A stretch of 64,000 bases of DNA from Amycolatopsis nivea (GCF_004522235.1 NZ_SDLT01000007.1:124001-188000), one strand, 5' to 3'. Shown: positions 1-8,823, counted from the stretch's first letter. The notes: generated by a model from the sequence alone, not told the origin. Numbers and translations are program-made.

Positions 1-531
1 AGCGAATGCCTCGGCATCGAGAACGAGGGCCTCTACAGCACGGTCGACGTGCCGGTCGCGCTGTGGGATTCGCTCGTGCAGCTGATCGCCTACATCGCGC
101 ACCAATACGGCATCACGCCCGAGTTCATCAAGGGCCACCGCGATTTCAACTCGACCGAGTGCTGCGGCCAGGTGCTCTACGACCGGCTCCCGGAGCTGCG
201 CAAGGCGGTCGGCCAGCAGCTCGGCCTGTCCGTCGCGCGTCTTGACGCACCGGAGTGGCCGTTGCTCAAACCGGGTGACACCGGGCCGCGGGTGATGACC
301 GCGCAACGGTTCCTGCGCGCCGCCGGGTTCGGCGTGCCCACCGACGGCGTGTTCGGCAAGGCGACCGCGGCCGCCGTGTCCGCGCTGGCCGCTGAGCACG
401 GGCTTTCCCGCGACAGCTGCACCGCGGCTCGCGCCAGCGACGAGTCCGCCTACCTGGGCTCGGACGTCTGGCCGCTGATCGTGCCGGCAGACCGCTCGAC
501 CGCCGCGTGGCGCACCGAGCTGGCCCGCTGA
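1..531 (+). CDS. N-acetylmuramoyl-L-alanine amidase / PGRP-type protein, 3' part
   Basis: The frame is open from base 1, so the gene starts upstream of the window. The visible 176 residues begin with GIENEG and continue into TPEFIKGHRDFNSTECCG, which fits the end of an amidase_2/PGRP fold: the GHRD histidine and following cysteine are typical zinc-site residues. A peptidoglycan-binding-like module follows (around visible residues 85-125, with LKPGDTGPRV and DGVFGKAT, the usual repeat of PF01471). Such proteins cleave the lactyl-alanine bond of peptidoglycan. Export cannot be judged because the N-terminus is missing. The gene converges on the next hydrolase across a long hairpin. Confidence 0.8.
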   Translation, partial: SECLGIENEGLYSTVDVPVALWDSLVQLIAYIAHQYGITPEFIKGHRDFNSTECCGQVLYDRLPELRKAVGQQLGLSVARLDAPEWPLLKPGDTGPRVMTAQRFLRAAGFGVPTDGVFGKATAAAVSALAAEHGLSRDSCTAARASDESAYLGSDVWPLIVPADRSTAAWRTELAR

Positions 532-536
532 CCGGG

Positions 537-579
537 GACGCCTCACGTGTGCCAGCGAGGGCGGCACGCGTGGGGCGTC
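537..579. terminator. Hairpin between convergent genes
   Basis: Two 17-base arms (537-553 and 563-579) pair at 15 of 17 positions around a 9-base loop. The hairpin lies just after the amidase stop and overlaps the stop of the convergent hydrolase. There is no T-run, so it would act as a GC-rich hairpin terminator of the type common in actinomycetes. Confidence 0.55.
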
Positions 580-1330
580 ACAGGCCGGACAGGAACGCCT
601 CCACCGCGCCGCGATAGGTCTCCGGTGCCTCGGCGTGCGGCAAATGCGCCGAACCGGGCACGACCAGGTGCTTCGCGCCCGGTACTCGCGCCGCCACCTC
701 GGCTTGCTGGCCAAGCGGCATCGCGGTGTGCTCGCCCTCGACCAGCAGCAGCGGACAGCGGATACCGTCCACAATGGACCAATAGTCCCGGCGGCCCCAT
801 TCGGCGGCGATCTCGTACAGGTTCTCCAGGTCGGCGATCAGGTGATAGCCGTCGTCGCGTTCCTCGACGCACTCGGTGAAGTAGTCGCCCGCGGCACCGA
901 AGAACTCGCGCACGTGGGCCAGCGATTCGAACGGCACCGGCCAGCTCTCGAAGTAGCCCCGCCAGGTCTCGACGGTGCGTCCGCGCTGGTCCGGCGCGAA
1001 ATCCTCGCTGACCACCGCACGCACCAGCTCCGGGTGTTTCGCCGCGGCGGCCCACGCGTGCAGCCCGCCCATCGAATGCCCGATCAGCACGGACGGACCA
1101 ACGTCGGCCAGCACGTCCGCGACGTCCTCGGCGAACTGCTCGGTGGTCCACGGACCGGTGTGCGGCGCGCGGCCGTGCCCGCGGGCGTCGAGAGCGCGCA
1201 CGCGGCCGTACCGCTTGAGCCATTGCGCGACCGGCCACCACGTGCGAGCGCGGCCCATCAGCCCGTGCAACAGCAAGATCGACACGCCAGGGCGTTCGTC
1301 GCCGCCGAAGTCGATCAGGCCTGGTCGCAT
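578..1330 (-). CDS. Alpha/beta hydrolase
   Basis: A 250-residue cytoplasmic alpha/beta hydrolase. The oxyanion segment LLHGLMG sits near residue 22, the nucleophile elbow GHSMGG places Ser86, and GSAHLPHAE near residue 230 carries the catalytic histidine. An acidic residue in VEGEH near residue 200 lies where the third member of the triad is expected. The order matches haloperoxidase or epoxide-hydrolase-like esterases, but no substrate can be inferred. It is read away from the M1 peptidase at 1388; the 57 bases between them must hold both promoters. Confidence 0.88.
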   Translation of the reverse strand: MRPGLIDFGGDERPGVSILLLHGLMGRARTWWPVAQWLKRYGRVRALDARGHGRAPHTGPWTTEQFAEDVADVLADVGPSVLIGHSMGGLHAWAAAAKHPELVRAVVSEDFAPDQRGRTVETWRGYFESWPVPFESLAHVREFFGAAGDYFTECVEERDDGYHLIADLENLYEIAAEWGRRDYWSIVDGIRCPLLLVEGEHTAMPLGQQAEVAARVPGAKHLVVPGSAHLPHAEAPETYRGAVEAFLSGL

Positions 1331-1387
1331 TAATCCTCCCGGGTTTTCCCGGCTACCTCATCACAAATCTGCCCCTAGGGTGAAGGA

Positions 1388-2809
1388 ATGCGCAGCCGTC
1401 AGCCCGCCGTCCTCGCCCTCTTCGGCGTGCTTGTGCTGTCCGCGTGCAGCCCTGCCGAACCCGCCGCTCCGCCGCCGCCGATGCATCCCGCACCCGGCGC
1501 GAACAGCGCGGGAGACCCGTATTTCCCCGACGACGGCAACGGCGGGTACGACGCTCTGGACTACCACGTCGACGTCAGCTACGACCCGCCGAGCGGCCGC
1601 CTCGACGGCGACACCACGGTCGCCGCGAAAGCCACCCAAGACCTCAGCCGCTTCGACTTCGACCTGCGCGGACTGGACGTCGCCTCGGTGGAGATCGACG
1701 GGAAACCGGCGAAGTACAGCCGGGAGAAGAACAAACTGGTCGTGACTCCGGCCGAACCGCTGCGGTCGGGCTCGACGTTCCGGACGCGCGTGCGCTATTC
1801 GGGTGTTCCGGCGAAAACCCCGCACGACGGCGGATCGGAGAACGGCTGGGCCCGCTCCGAGGACGGCGGCGCGTACCTGGTCGGCGAGCCGCATTCGGCG
1901 TCGTTCTGGTATCCGGTCAATGAAACCCCGCGCGACAAGGCGACCTTCACGCTGACCGCGCACGTGCCCACCGGCTGGACGGTGCTGTCCAACGGCCGGG
2001 AAAAGGGCACCAGCGCCAAGGACGGCAAAACCACCACGACGTGGGCCGATCCGAATCCGGTAGCCAGCTACCTGACCACGATCGCGATCGACAAATTCAC
2101 CGTCCAGCGGTCCACGCTCCCGGACGGCACGCCGATCGTCTCCGGCTACGCCCCTGGCGCCGAGGCCCGCGAGGCCACCGGCGACCGGCTGCCGGAGGTG
2201 ATCTCGTTCCTGGAGAGCAAGTTCGGCAAGTACCCGCAGAGCGCGGCCGGCGGGATCTACCTCGACGAGGACATCCATTTCTCCCTGGAAACGCAAACCC
2301 GTCCCACTTATGCGAAATGGGCGGAAATCCTGACCCTGGTGCACGAGAACGCGCATCAGTGGTTCGGCGACTCGGTGTCGCTCAACTCGTGGGCGGACAT
2401 CTGCCTGAACGAGTGCTTCGCGTCGTACGCGCAGTGGATGTGGGGCGAACGCGAGGGCCAGAACCTGGACGACCGCTACCGCGCGGCCGTCGAGATCACC
2501 AAGGGCAGCACGGATTTCTGGGGCCAGAAGCTCGTCGACATGGGGCCGGAGCACCTGTTCGAAGGCGCGTACGACAAGGGCATCCTGGCGGTCCACGCGC
2601 TGCGCCGGGAACTGGGCGAGCCGGGATTCGAGAAGGTGCTGCACGAGTGGGTGGGCGAGCACCGCAACAGCAACGCTACGTGGGCGGACTTCGAGAAGCT
2701 CGTGTCGAAGGTCGCCGGCCGGGACTTGAGCGGGTTCCTCAACGACTGGTTCCACGGGACGAAACTGCCGTCGGACGCCGATCTCTATCCGGGCGGGTTG
2801 CGGCCCTGA
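1388..2809 (+). CDS. M1 family metallopeptidase, lipoprotein
   Basis: A 473-residue M1 aminopeptidase-like protein. The N-terminus has a signal peptide ending in the lipobox LSACS, so the mature protein should be lipid-anchored outside the membrane. The zinc site is HENAHQWFG followed by NECFASY, which is HExxH with the third ligand Glu 18 residues later. The usual GAMEN exopeptidase loop is replaced by HFSLETQ, keeping a glutamate. The protein stops soon after the catalytic domain and so lacks the helical C-terminal domain of full-length M1 enzymes (about 850 residues). A clear paralogue lies at 13230. RBS GAAGG precedes the ATG. Confidence 0.93.
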   Translation: MRSRQPAVLALFGVLVLSACSPAEPAAPPPPMHPAPGANSAGDPYFPDDGNGGYDALDYHVDVSYDPPSGRLDGDTTVAAKATQDLSRFDFDLRGLDVASVEIDGKPAKYSREKNKLVVTPAEPLRSGSTFRTRVRYSGVPAKTPHDGGSENGWARSEDGGAYLVGEPHSASFWYPVNETPRDKATFTLTAHVPTGWTVLSNGREKGTSAKDGKTTTTWADPNPVASYLTTIAIDKFTVQRSTLPDGTPIVSGYAPGAEAREATGDRLPEVISFLESKFGKYPQSAAGGIYLDEDIHFSLETQTRPTYAKWAEILTLVHENAHQWFGDSVSLNSWADICLNECFASYAQWMWGEREGQNLDDRYRAAVEITKGSTDFWGQKLVDMGPEHLFEGAYDKGILAVHALRRELGEPGFEKVLHEWVGEHRNSNATWADFEKLVSKVAGRDLSGFLNDWFHGTKLPSDADLYPGGLRP

Positions 2810-2828
2810 CTGCCGAGCAACGACCTGG

Positions 2829-2960
2829 TCAGACTGCTGCGGGAGTCGCGACCGTGCCGACCAGCCCCAGCTGGACGACGTCCGCCGCCTCGTCCGGGCC
2901 GACCGCGACCGTCGCGTAGTCCACCGCGCCCAGCTCGTGCTGTTTGGCCGTGACCAGCAT
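2829..2960 (-). pseudogene. Possible 43-residue gene remnant
   Basis: A short minus-strand frame starting with MLVTAKQHEL and ending in VATPAAV, with the strong third-position GC bias of real genes here. A stop lies about 11 codons upstream of the ATG. The peptide reads like the C-terminal end of a folded protein rather than a whole one. It is the only plausible coding content between the M1 peptidase and mhuD. I do not recognise the family. It could be a genuine small protein, a decayed C-terminus, or chance. Confidence 0.3.
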
Positions 2961-3045
2961 GCTGACCAGGGCCGAACCAGCTGGTGGCTACTTGACCCCA
3001 ACGCGGGATCACTCGCCGACGAAGTCGGTGCCATAAACTCGAGCC

Positions 3046-3354
3046 ATGGCAGTGGTCAAGATCAACGCAATCGAGGTCCCCGAAGGCGCCGGCCCGGAGT
3101 TGGAGAAGCGGTTCGCCGCGCGGCTGCACTCCGTCGACAACCAGGAGGGCTTCCTCGGCTTCGAGCTGCTTCGCCCGGTCGCGGGCGAGACGCGCTACTT
3201 CGTCTACACGAAGTGGGAGACCGAGGAGCACTACCAGGCCTGGGCGGGCGGTCCGGCGCGCGAGGCGCACGCGGGCGAGCGCAAGAACCCGGTGTCGACC
3301 GGTGCGAACCTGCTGGAGTTCGAGGTCGTGCAGGCATCGAAGCCGGGTGAGTGA
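3046..3354 (+). CDS. mhuD: Heme-degrading monooxygenase, MhuD type
   Basis: A 102-residue ABM-fold protein closely resembling M. tuberculosis MhuD (Rv3592) along its whole length, beginning VVKINAIEVP. The three residues known to matter in MhuD are at the same positions: Asn7, Trp66 and the heme-ligand His75. The family acts as a cytoplasmic homodimer that opens heme to release iron, giving mycobilin products in mycobacteria. The gene overlaps the following sirtuin gene by 8 bases, so the two are probably co-translated. Confidence 0.92.
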   Translation: MAVVKINAIEVPEGAGPELEKRFAARLHSVDNQEGFLGFELLRPVAGETRYFVYTKWETEEHYQAWAGGPAREAHAGERKNPVSTGANLLEFEVVQASKPGE

Positions 3355-4150
3355 CGAACTCGCCCGCGCCGCTGAGCTGATCTCGGGTGCCGGCGCGCTG
3401 CTCGTGTGCGCCGGCGCCGGGATGGGCGTCGATTCTGGTCTGCCCGATTTCCGTGGCGGGGAAGGGTTTTGGCGGGCTTATCCGCCGTACGCCGGGCTTG
3501 GGCTGCGGTTCGAGGAGCTGGCCGACCCGCAGCATTTCGCTTCGGACCCGGAGCTGGCCTGGGGTTTCTACGGGCACCGGCTCGACCTGTACCGGAGGAC
3601 GGTGCCGCACCGCGGGTTCGGTCTGCTGCTCGAACGCGGGCTCGCGAAGCCTGGCGGCGTCCGGGTCTTCACGTCCAATGTGGACGGACAGTTCCAGGCG
3701 GCTGGCTTCCCGCACGTCGCCGAGGCGCACGGGTCGATCCACCATCTGCAGTGCCTGGCCGGATGTTCGCGGGAGATCTGGTCGGCCGCGGACGTCGCGG
3801 TCGATCTGGACGAGGCGACCATGCGCGCCCGGCCGCCGTTGCCGTCGTGTCCGCGTTGCGGCAGCCTCGCCCGGCCCAACATCCTGATGTTCGGGGATTT
3901 CGACTGGGTTCCGGACCGCAGTCAGGAACAGCTCGACGAACTGGCGGCGTGGCGGCGCGCGCACCGTGACGCGGTGGTGGTCGAAATCGGTGCCGGACAA
4001 GCGGTTCCGACCGTGCGCCGGTATTCCGAACTCGCCAGCGCGGCCACGGGTGCGCTGATCCGGATCAATCCGCGCGAACCGCAGATCCGCCACGGGCGCG
4101 GGATTTCGATCCCCGCCGGCGCGCTGGAGACGCTGGTCAAGCTCGTTTGA
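3347..4150 (+). CDS. Sir2-family NAD-dependent protein deacylase
   Basis: A 267-residue sirtuin. The GTG start at 3347 overlaps the mhuD stop by 8 bases; upstream in-frame codons lie inside mhuD and are unlikely. The NAD-binding segment GAGMGVDSGLPDFRG is near residue 22, the TSNVD equivalent of the TQNID motif near 110, and the HGSIHHLQC segment near 128 contains the catalytic His. Two zinc Cys pairs follow (CLAGC and CPRCG). The protein should remove acyl groups from lysines using NAD; substrates are unknown. Confidence 0.9.
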   Translation: MSDELARAAELISGAGALLVCAGAGMGVDSGLPDFRGGEGFWRAYPPYAGLGLRFEELADPQHFASDPELAWGFYGHRLDLYRRTVPHRGFGLLLERGLAKPGGVRVFTSNVDGQFQAAGFPHVAEAHGSIHHLQCLAGCSREIWSAADVAVDLDEATMRARPPLPSCPRCGSLARPNILMFGDFDWVPDRSQEQLDELAAWRRAHRDAVVVEIGAGQAVPTVRRYSELASAATGALIRINPREPQIRHGRGISIPAGALETLVKLV

Positions 4151-4571
4151 GCTCCAGCAACGGGAACGGGCGGCCGTCCGGATCGGTCTCCTGCCTGCCG
4201 ACTACCTCGAACCCGTGGTGCAGATAGAAGCCGACCGCCTGCGGGTTCTGCTCGTTCACGTCCAGCGTGAGGCCAGGGAAACGGTCCAACGCCGCCCGCA
4301 GCAACGCCGACCCGACCCCGCGACCGCGGAAATCGTCGTGCACGAACAGCATTTCCAGCTTTCCCTCGGCGATCCCGGAGAAACCCGCCGCGATTCCGTC
4401 GACCTCCGCCACGGTCAGGTCCACTTCCGGGAAGTAGACCGGGACACGCGTCGCGTAGTACTCGACGTCCGACGGCGCCAGGAAATGGTGCGTCGCCTCG
4501 ACGGCACTGCGCCAGATCTCCAGCAGCCGCGGGTATTCGGCTTCCCCGCTGCTCGGCCGCAAGGTCGTCAT
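4137..4571 (-). CDS. GNAT family N-acetyltransferase
   Basis: A 144-residue GNAT protein starting MTTLRPSSGE. The acetyl-CoA loop is HDDFRGRGVGSALL (Q/RxxGxG/A type), and NEQNPQAVGFYLHHGFEVVG is the typical motif B end with the conserved GF(Y)...GF pattern. It resembles the YjaB/PhnO-like small acetyltransferases. Its start overlaps the stop of the upstream phosphodiesterase-like gene by 4 bases, and its 3' end overlaps the convergent sirtuin gene by 14 bases. Substrate unknown. Confidence 0.88.
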   Translation of the reverse strand: MTTLRPSSGEAEYPRLLEIWRSAVEATHHFLAPSDVEYYATRVPVYFPEVDLTVAEVDGIAAGFSGIAEGKLEMLFVHDDFRGRGVGSALLRAALDRFPGLTLDVNEQNPQAVGFYLHHGFEVVGRQETDPDGRPFPLLELKRA

Positions 4572-5521
4572 GGCAGCTGCACCTCCGCGTAAACCGCCCG
4601 GTGATCGCTTCCGGGCACATCGAGCACTTGGTAATCCCGGATCGCGACCCGGCGGTCCACCAGCACGTGATCCAGCGGTACGAGCGGAACCGCCGAAGTC
4701 GACCAGGTCGGGATCAGGCCGTCGCCGCGCGCCTCCGCCGCGTCGACGTACCCGCGCGACAGCACCGTCCGCAGCGCGGCGTGGTCGAGGGTCGCGTTGA
4801 AATCGCCTGCCACGACACGCAGGCCGTGCTCGCCGATGGCGCGCGACAGGTCCCGCATCTGCTGTTCCCACTGGTAATACCCGGAATCCGGCGAACGCGG
4901 ATGCGCCGCCACGATCTCCAACGTCGTTCCGCCGCCGAGATCCGCCGCCGCGCCGGGCTGATTCTGAACCGAATCACCGGTGTAATCCTGCTCGGCAAGC
5001 GGATATCGCGACACGATGCCCGAACCGTCCACACCGGACGCCGGATGGAGCACGCGGTACGGCAACGTCTGGAAGAGCCCGGCCTTCTCCAGTCCGGACA
5101 TCGCGGCGGGCGTCATCTCCACCAGGTTCAGCACGTCGACCCGCTGCTCCCGGACCAGCCGCACGAGCGCCGCGGGATCGGCCTGGCCGAGATAGAGATT
5201 GGCCGCCAGCACGCGCACCGTCTTCCCCTGCGCCACGGGCTGGTCATCAGACATCACCCGCGGCGCGACGAACACCGCCAGCAGCGCGGACAACGCCAGC
5301 GCGACGCCGCCGACCCACCAGCGCCGCAGCACCAGCGCGAGCGCGGCGAGCAGCACGCCGTAGATGACGACGTACGGGGTCAGCGCCAGCAGCGCGGTCA
5401 GGTACCAGCTGCTGCCGTCCCAGCCGATCGTGCGCAGCACAGCCACTGTGAACAGCGGCAGTCCGACCAGCACGAGCAGGCCCGTGACCAGCCGGGTTCG
5501 CGTCCGCGCCTCCATCACCAT
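4568..5521 (-). CDS. Membrane-anchored endonuclease/exonuclease/phosphatase family protein
   Basis: A 317-residue protein starting MVMEARTR. Three hydrophobic N-terminal segments (about residues 9-30, 37-62 and 68-90) anchor it in the membrane. The rest is an EEP-fold hydrolase: VRVLAANLYLG, LVEM with the metal Glu, AAHPRSP, GDFNATLDH and GSDHRAVYA with the catalytic Asp-His. The layout is that of actinobacterial EEP proteins with an external catalytic domain, acting on nucleic acid or phosphoesters of unknown identity. It overlaps the acetyltransferase gene by 4 bases. Confidence 0.88.
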   Translation of the reverse strand: MVMEARTRTRLVTGLLVLVGLPLFTVAVLRTIGWDGSSWYLTALLALTPYVVIYGVLLAALALVLRRWWVGGVALALSALLAVFVAPRVMSDDQPVAQGKTVRVLAANLYLGQADPAALVRLVREQRVDVLNLVEMTPAAMSGLEKAGLFQTLPYRVLHPASGVDGSGIVSRYPLAEQDYTGDSVQNQPGAAADLGGGTTLEIVAAHPRSPDSGYYQWEQQMRDLSRAIGEHGLRVVAGDFNATLDHAALRTVLSRGYVDAAEARGDGLIPTWSTSAVPLVPLDHVLVDRRVAIRDYQVLDVPGSDHRAVYAEVQLP

Positions 5522-5629
5522 GATCCAGAGTATGCCGGGCAGGCGCTGACAGGTCCGTGTCAGCGCCGTGTGCGCGGCTTGCCAGCGCCTCCGTCCACTG
5601 TGTGCTTGAGCGACACAGGAGGAGGCGTC

Positions 5630-6607
5630 ATGTCGCACGCGATCCAGGCCGAGGGCCTGGTCAAGCATTTCGGGGAGACGAAGGCGCTGGACGGGGTGGA
5701 CCTCGAGGTCCCGTTCGGCAAGGTGGTCGGGGTGCTCGGGCCGAACGGCGCGGGCAAGACAACCGCGGTCCGCATCCTGGCGACCCTGCTGAGACCCGAC
5801 GCGGGGCGGGCCACGGTCGGGGGTTACGACGTGGTCCGCGACCCGGTCCGGGTGCGCGGGCTGATCGGGCTCACCGGGCAGTACGCGTCGGTGGACGAGG
5901 ACCTGAGCGGCACCGAGAACCTGGTGCTGATCGGGAAGCTGCTGAACCTGTCCCGGGCTGACGCGCGGGCGCGGGCGGCCGAACTGCTGGAGCGGTTCGA
6001 GCTGACCGACGCGGCCAAGCGGCCGATCCGGACGTACTCCGGCGGTATGCGGCGCAGGCTCGACCTGGCGGCGAGCCTCGTCGGCCGCCCCGCCGTGCTG
6101 TATCTGGACGAGCCGACCACCGGACTCGACCCGCACGCACGCAACGAGGTGTGGGCGGTCGTCCGCAGCCTCGTCGCCGACGGCGCGACGGTGCTGCTCA
6201 CCACGCAGTACCTGGAGGAGGCCGACCAGCTGGCCGACCGGATCACCGTGTTCGACCACGGCCACGTGGTCGCCGACGGCCGCGCCGACGAGCTGAAGCG
6301 GCGGGTCGGCGGGCAGACGCTGCAGGTGCGGCCGACGTCGCTGAGCGACCTCGACGAGGTCGACCGCATCCTGGCCGAGCTCACCGGAGCCCGCCCGGTC
6401 CGCGACGACGCCACCGGACTGCTGACCGCGCCGGTCTCCGACCCAGTCCTGCTGTCCACGCTGGTGCGCCGGCTCGACTCGGCGGGCATCACCTCCGACG
6501 AACTGGCTCTGCGGCTGCCCAGCCTCGACGAGGTGTTCCTCGCCCTGACCGGACACGCCGCCGAAGAGCCGAAGCCCGAACGCGAACTCGAAGGGAGCCG
6601 GTCGTGA
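5630..6607 (+). CDS. drrA: ABC exporter ATP-binding protein, DrrA type
   Basis: A 325-residue ABC ATPase starting MSHAIQAEGL behind a strong AGGAGGAGG RBS. Walker A GPNGAGKT is at 37-44, the signature is YSGGMRRR, Walker B ends in LDEPTTGLDP, and the H-loop region reads LLTTQYLEEAD. The C-terminal extension after residue 220 is the DrrA-type regulatory segment. The family exports hydrophobic compounds such as daunorubicin or glycolipids. The stop overlaps the permease start by 4 bases. Confidence 0.92.
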   Translation: MSHAIQAEGLVKHFGETKALDGVDLEVPFGKVVGVLGPNGAGKTTAVRILATLLRPDAGRATVGGYDVVRDPVRVRGLIGLTGQYASVDEDLSGTENLVLIGKLLNLSRADARARAAELLERFELTDAAKRPIRTYSGGMRRRLDLAASLVGRPAVLYLDEPTTGLDPHARNEVWAVVRSLVADGATVLLTTQYLEEADQLADRITVFDHGHVVADGRADELKRRVGGQTLQVRPTSLSDLDEVDRILAELTGARPVRDDATGLLTAPVSDPVLLSTLVRRLDSAGITSDELALRLPSLDEVFLALTGHAAEEPKPERELEGSRS

Positions 6608-7410
6608 CCACCGCGACCGCCGTGGCGGCCCCGCCCCGGCACATCAGCCCGGTCCAGGGCGCGAAGCACGCGTTTTCGCTTGCCTGGCGGGGAATCCTGA
6701 AGATCCGCAAGAACCCGGAACAGCTGGCCGACGTCACGCTGATGCCGATCATCTTCCTGCTGATGTTCACCTACCTGTTCGGCAACGCGCTGGGCGGTTC
6801 GATCGAGAACTACCTGCAGTCGTTCGTGCCCGGCCTGATCGTGATGAACGTGCTGCAGGCCTCGCTGACGGTCGGCACCCAGCTCAACACCGACATCACC
6901 AAGGGCGTCTTCGACCGCTTCCGCTCCATGCCGATCGCCCGCTCGGCGCCATTGGTGGGCGCGGTGCTGGCGGACCTCGTGCGGTACGTGGTGTGCCTGA
7001 CGGTGCTGCTGACCGTGGCGACCGTGATGGGCTTCCGCGTGCAGACCGGTCCCGGGGAGTTCGTCCTCGCGATCCTGCTGGCGATCGCGTTCGGCCTGTG
7101 CTTCTGCTGGGGTTCGGTGTTCGTCGGGATGCTGATGAAATCCCCCGGCGCGGCGCAGGGCGTGATGTTCGTCTTCATCATGCCGCTGACCTTCGGCAGC
7201 AACGTGTTCCTCCCGACGGCCACGATGCCGGGCTGGCTCAAGGCATGGGCGGACATCAGCCCGGTGAGCCTGATGTCCGACGTGATGCGCGGCCTGCTCA
7301 ACGGCGGCGCCGCGTACGGCGGCTCCCTGCTGGGCGCGCTGGCGTGGATGGCCGGTGCGGTCGCGGTGTTCTTCCCGCTCGCGACGTGGGCCTACCGCAA
7401 GCGGGTCTGA
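6604..7410 (+). CDS. drrB: ABC exporter permease, DrrB type
   Basis: A 268-residue ABC-2 type permease with a GTG start inside the ATPase stop (GTGA). Six hydrophobic stretches are visible, beginning with TLMPIIFLLMFTYLFG near residue 40 and ending with the segment before ATWAYRKRV. The segment TFGSNVFLPTATMPGWLK with the DISPVS element is the usual ABC-2 loop before the last helices. It forms the membrane part of a drug or metabolite exporter with the preceding ATPase. A strong hairpin terminator follows 33 bases after the stop. Confidence 0.92.
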   Translation: MTTATAVAAPPRHISPVQGAKHAFSLAWRGILKIRKNPEQLADVTLMPIIFLLMFTYLFGNALGGSIENYLQSFVPGLIVMNVLQASLTVGTQLNTDITKGVFDRFRSMPIARSAPLVGAVLADLVRYVVCLTVLLTVATVMGFRVQTGPGEFVLAILLAIAFGLCFCWGSVFVGMLMKSPGAAQGVMFVFIMPLTFGSNVFLPTATMPGWLKAWADISPVSLMSDVMRGLLNGGAAYGGSLLGALAWMAGAVAVFFPLATWAYRKRV

Positions 7411-7442
7411 GGGCGTCCCGCACGGGGGTGTGGACGCTGTGG

Positions 7443-7493
7443 GTGAGTGTCTGTGTCCGGGTTCCACAGCCGGGCACAGACACTCACTTTTTT
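7443..7493. terminator. Rho-independent terminator after drrAB
   Basis: Perfect 13-base arms GTGAGTGTCTGTG and CACAGACACTCAC, extended inward by CCGG pairing, are followed by TTTTTT at 7488-7493. On the minus strand it covers the last codons of the AraC gene, so it could serve both convergent units, though only the plus direction has a T-run. Confidence 0.85.
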
Positions 7494-8293
7494 GTGGCGA
7501 GCAGCCGGCGCAGTGCGGTCGGGGTGTGCCCGAGGTGCGCGCGCACCGTTCGGCACAGGTGGGCCTGATCGGCGAACCCGAGGTCGGCGGCGAGGGCGGC
7601 CAAGCTGGGTTCGCCCGCCTCCAGCCGGTCCAGCGCGCGGGCCACGCGCACGCGATTGCGGTACCGGGTCAGCGACACTCCCAGTTCGCGGGTGAAGGCC
7701 CGGCTGAGCCGGTAAGGCGAGACGCCCAGCAGGGCCGCCAGCGGGATCAGGCCGTCCGCCGCGGGATGATCGTCGCCGATCGCGCGGCGGGCTTGAGCTG
7801 CCAGCGCACGGTCGCCTGTCCGGTCGCTGTCCGGGACGGCCGTGGTCACGACCTGCCGGACCACCGCGGCTATCAGGCCGAGCAGTCCTTCGGTCGCTGC
7901 GTACTCGGTATCGGCGGCGCGGGTGGCGGCGAGCAGCCGGCGGTGGGCAAGGTCGAGTGTGCCGTCCACGTACAGCGTTGAACGCTCCAGCAGCGGTGCG
8001 TCGCCGGCCAGGGTGCGCCAGAACGCGGGCGTCAGGGTGATCGAGGTGCACTTGTCACCGCCGACGGGATGGGCGAAGTGCTCCTCCTCGCCGGGCATCC
8101 CGAGGTATCCGACGGTGTGGTCGAGGTCCGCGCAGACCCCGCGGACCCGGCGGCGGAACCCGCCGCGGCGCACGAGCACGAGCCGCACGTCCTCGCGCGG
8201 CCGCTCGGCCGACCAGCCGCGGTGATCGTCCCGGCAGTCCGCCGTGCCGACGGCGAACTCCGGGCGCGTGGCGAGATCGACGAAGGAGAGCAC
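7484..8293 (-). CDS. AraC family transcriptional regulator
   Basis: A 269-residue regulator with a GTG start. The N-terminal half is a cupin-like sensing region (residues about 15-150, with GYLGMPGEEEHFAHP). The C-terminal part from about 165 is the double helix-turn-helix: LAALLGVSPYRLSRAFTREL and LAALAADLGFADQAHLCRTV. It faces the SRPBCC gene at 8410 across a short promoter region and converges on drrAB, so either could be a target; there is no direct evidence. Confidence 0.9.
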   Translation of the reverse strand: MLSFVDLATRPEFAVGTADCRDDHRGWSAERPREDVRLVLVRRGGFRRRVRGVCADLDHTVGYLGMPGEEEHFAHPVGGDKCTSITLTPAFWRTLAGDAPLLERSTLYVDGTLDLAHRRLLAATRAADTEYAATEGLLGLIAAVVRQVVTTAVPDSDRTGDRALAAQARRAIGDDHPAADGLIPLAALLGVSPYRLSRAFTRELGVSLTRYRNRVRVARALDRLEAGEPSLAALAADLGFADQAHLCRTVRAHLGHTPTALRRLLATKK

Positions 8294-8409
8294 GCCCGGA
8301 GGCTACGGCGAGGGTCTGACAATTCCGCAAAAATCTTCAAGACGCGAGCGGCTGGGACCGGGCAGGCTGGCACATCCATTGCCACCGCACGAAAAAGGGA
8401 GCAGGAGAC

Positions 8410-8823
8410 ATGGCGTCCATCCGCGAAGAAGCAGTGATCGAGTCCAGCGCCGACGACGTGTGGGAGGTGATCGGCGACTTCGCCGCGGGTCCCCGGCGGA
8501 TGGCGCCGGGGTTCGTGCTGGACAGCCGGGCCGAGGAGGACTGCCGGATCGTCACCTTCGCCGACGGCACGGTCGTCCGGGAACGGCGGATCGGCGTTGA
8601 CCACGACGCCCGCCGGATCGTCTACTCAGTCGTCGGCGGCGACGTCCAGCCCGAACACGACAACGCCTCCATGCAGGTCTTGGCCGATGGCGAGCAGCGG
8701 TGCCGGCTGGTGTGGATCCGCGACGTGCTGCCCGACGAACTGGCAGCGCCGATGAGCAAAACGATGTCGGCCGGTCTGGAGGTGATCAAGCGGACGCTCG
8801 GTCACCTAGGCTCGCCCGAGTGA
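8410..8823 (+). CDS. SRPBCC (START-like) family protein
   Basis: A 137-residue protein starting MASIREEAVI. ESSADDVWEVIGDF is the typical first helix of polyketide cyclase/SRPBCC folds, and the C-terminal helix is LAAPMSKTMSAGLEVIKRTL. Such proteins form a deep hydrophobic pocket for lipids or aromatics. It is divergent from the AraC gene, a layout often seen when the regulator controls its neighbour. The last 18 bases overlap the convergent amidohydrolase gene. Confidence 0.85.
   Translation: MASIREEAVIESSADDVWEVIGDFAAGPRRMAPGFVLDSRAEEDCRIVTFADGTVVRERRIGVDHDARRIVYSVVGGDVQPEHDNASMQVLADGEQRCRLVWIRDVLPDELAAPMSKTMSAGLEVIKRTLGHLGSPE

Noticed and set aside
1361..3034. A 557-codon minus-strand frame over the first M1 peptidase
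   Set aside because: Antisense to a complete metallopeptidase with intact zinc site; no domain is visible in the frame.
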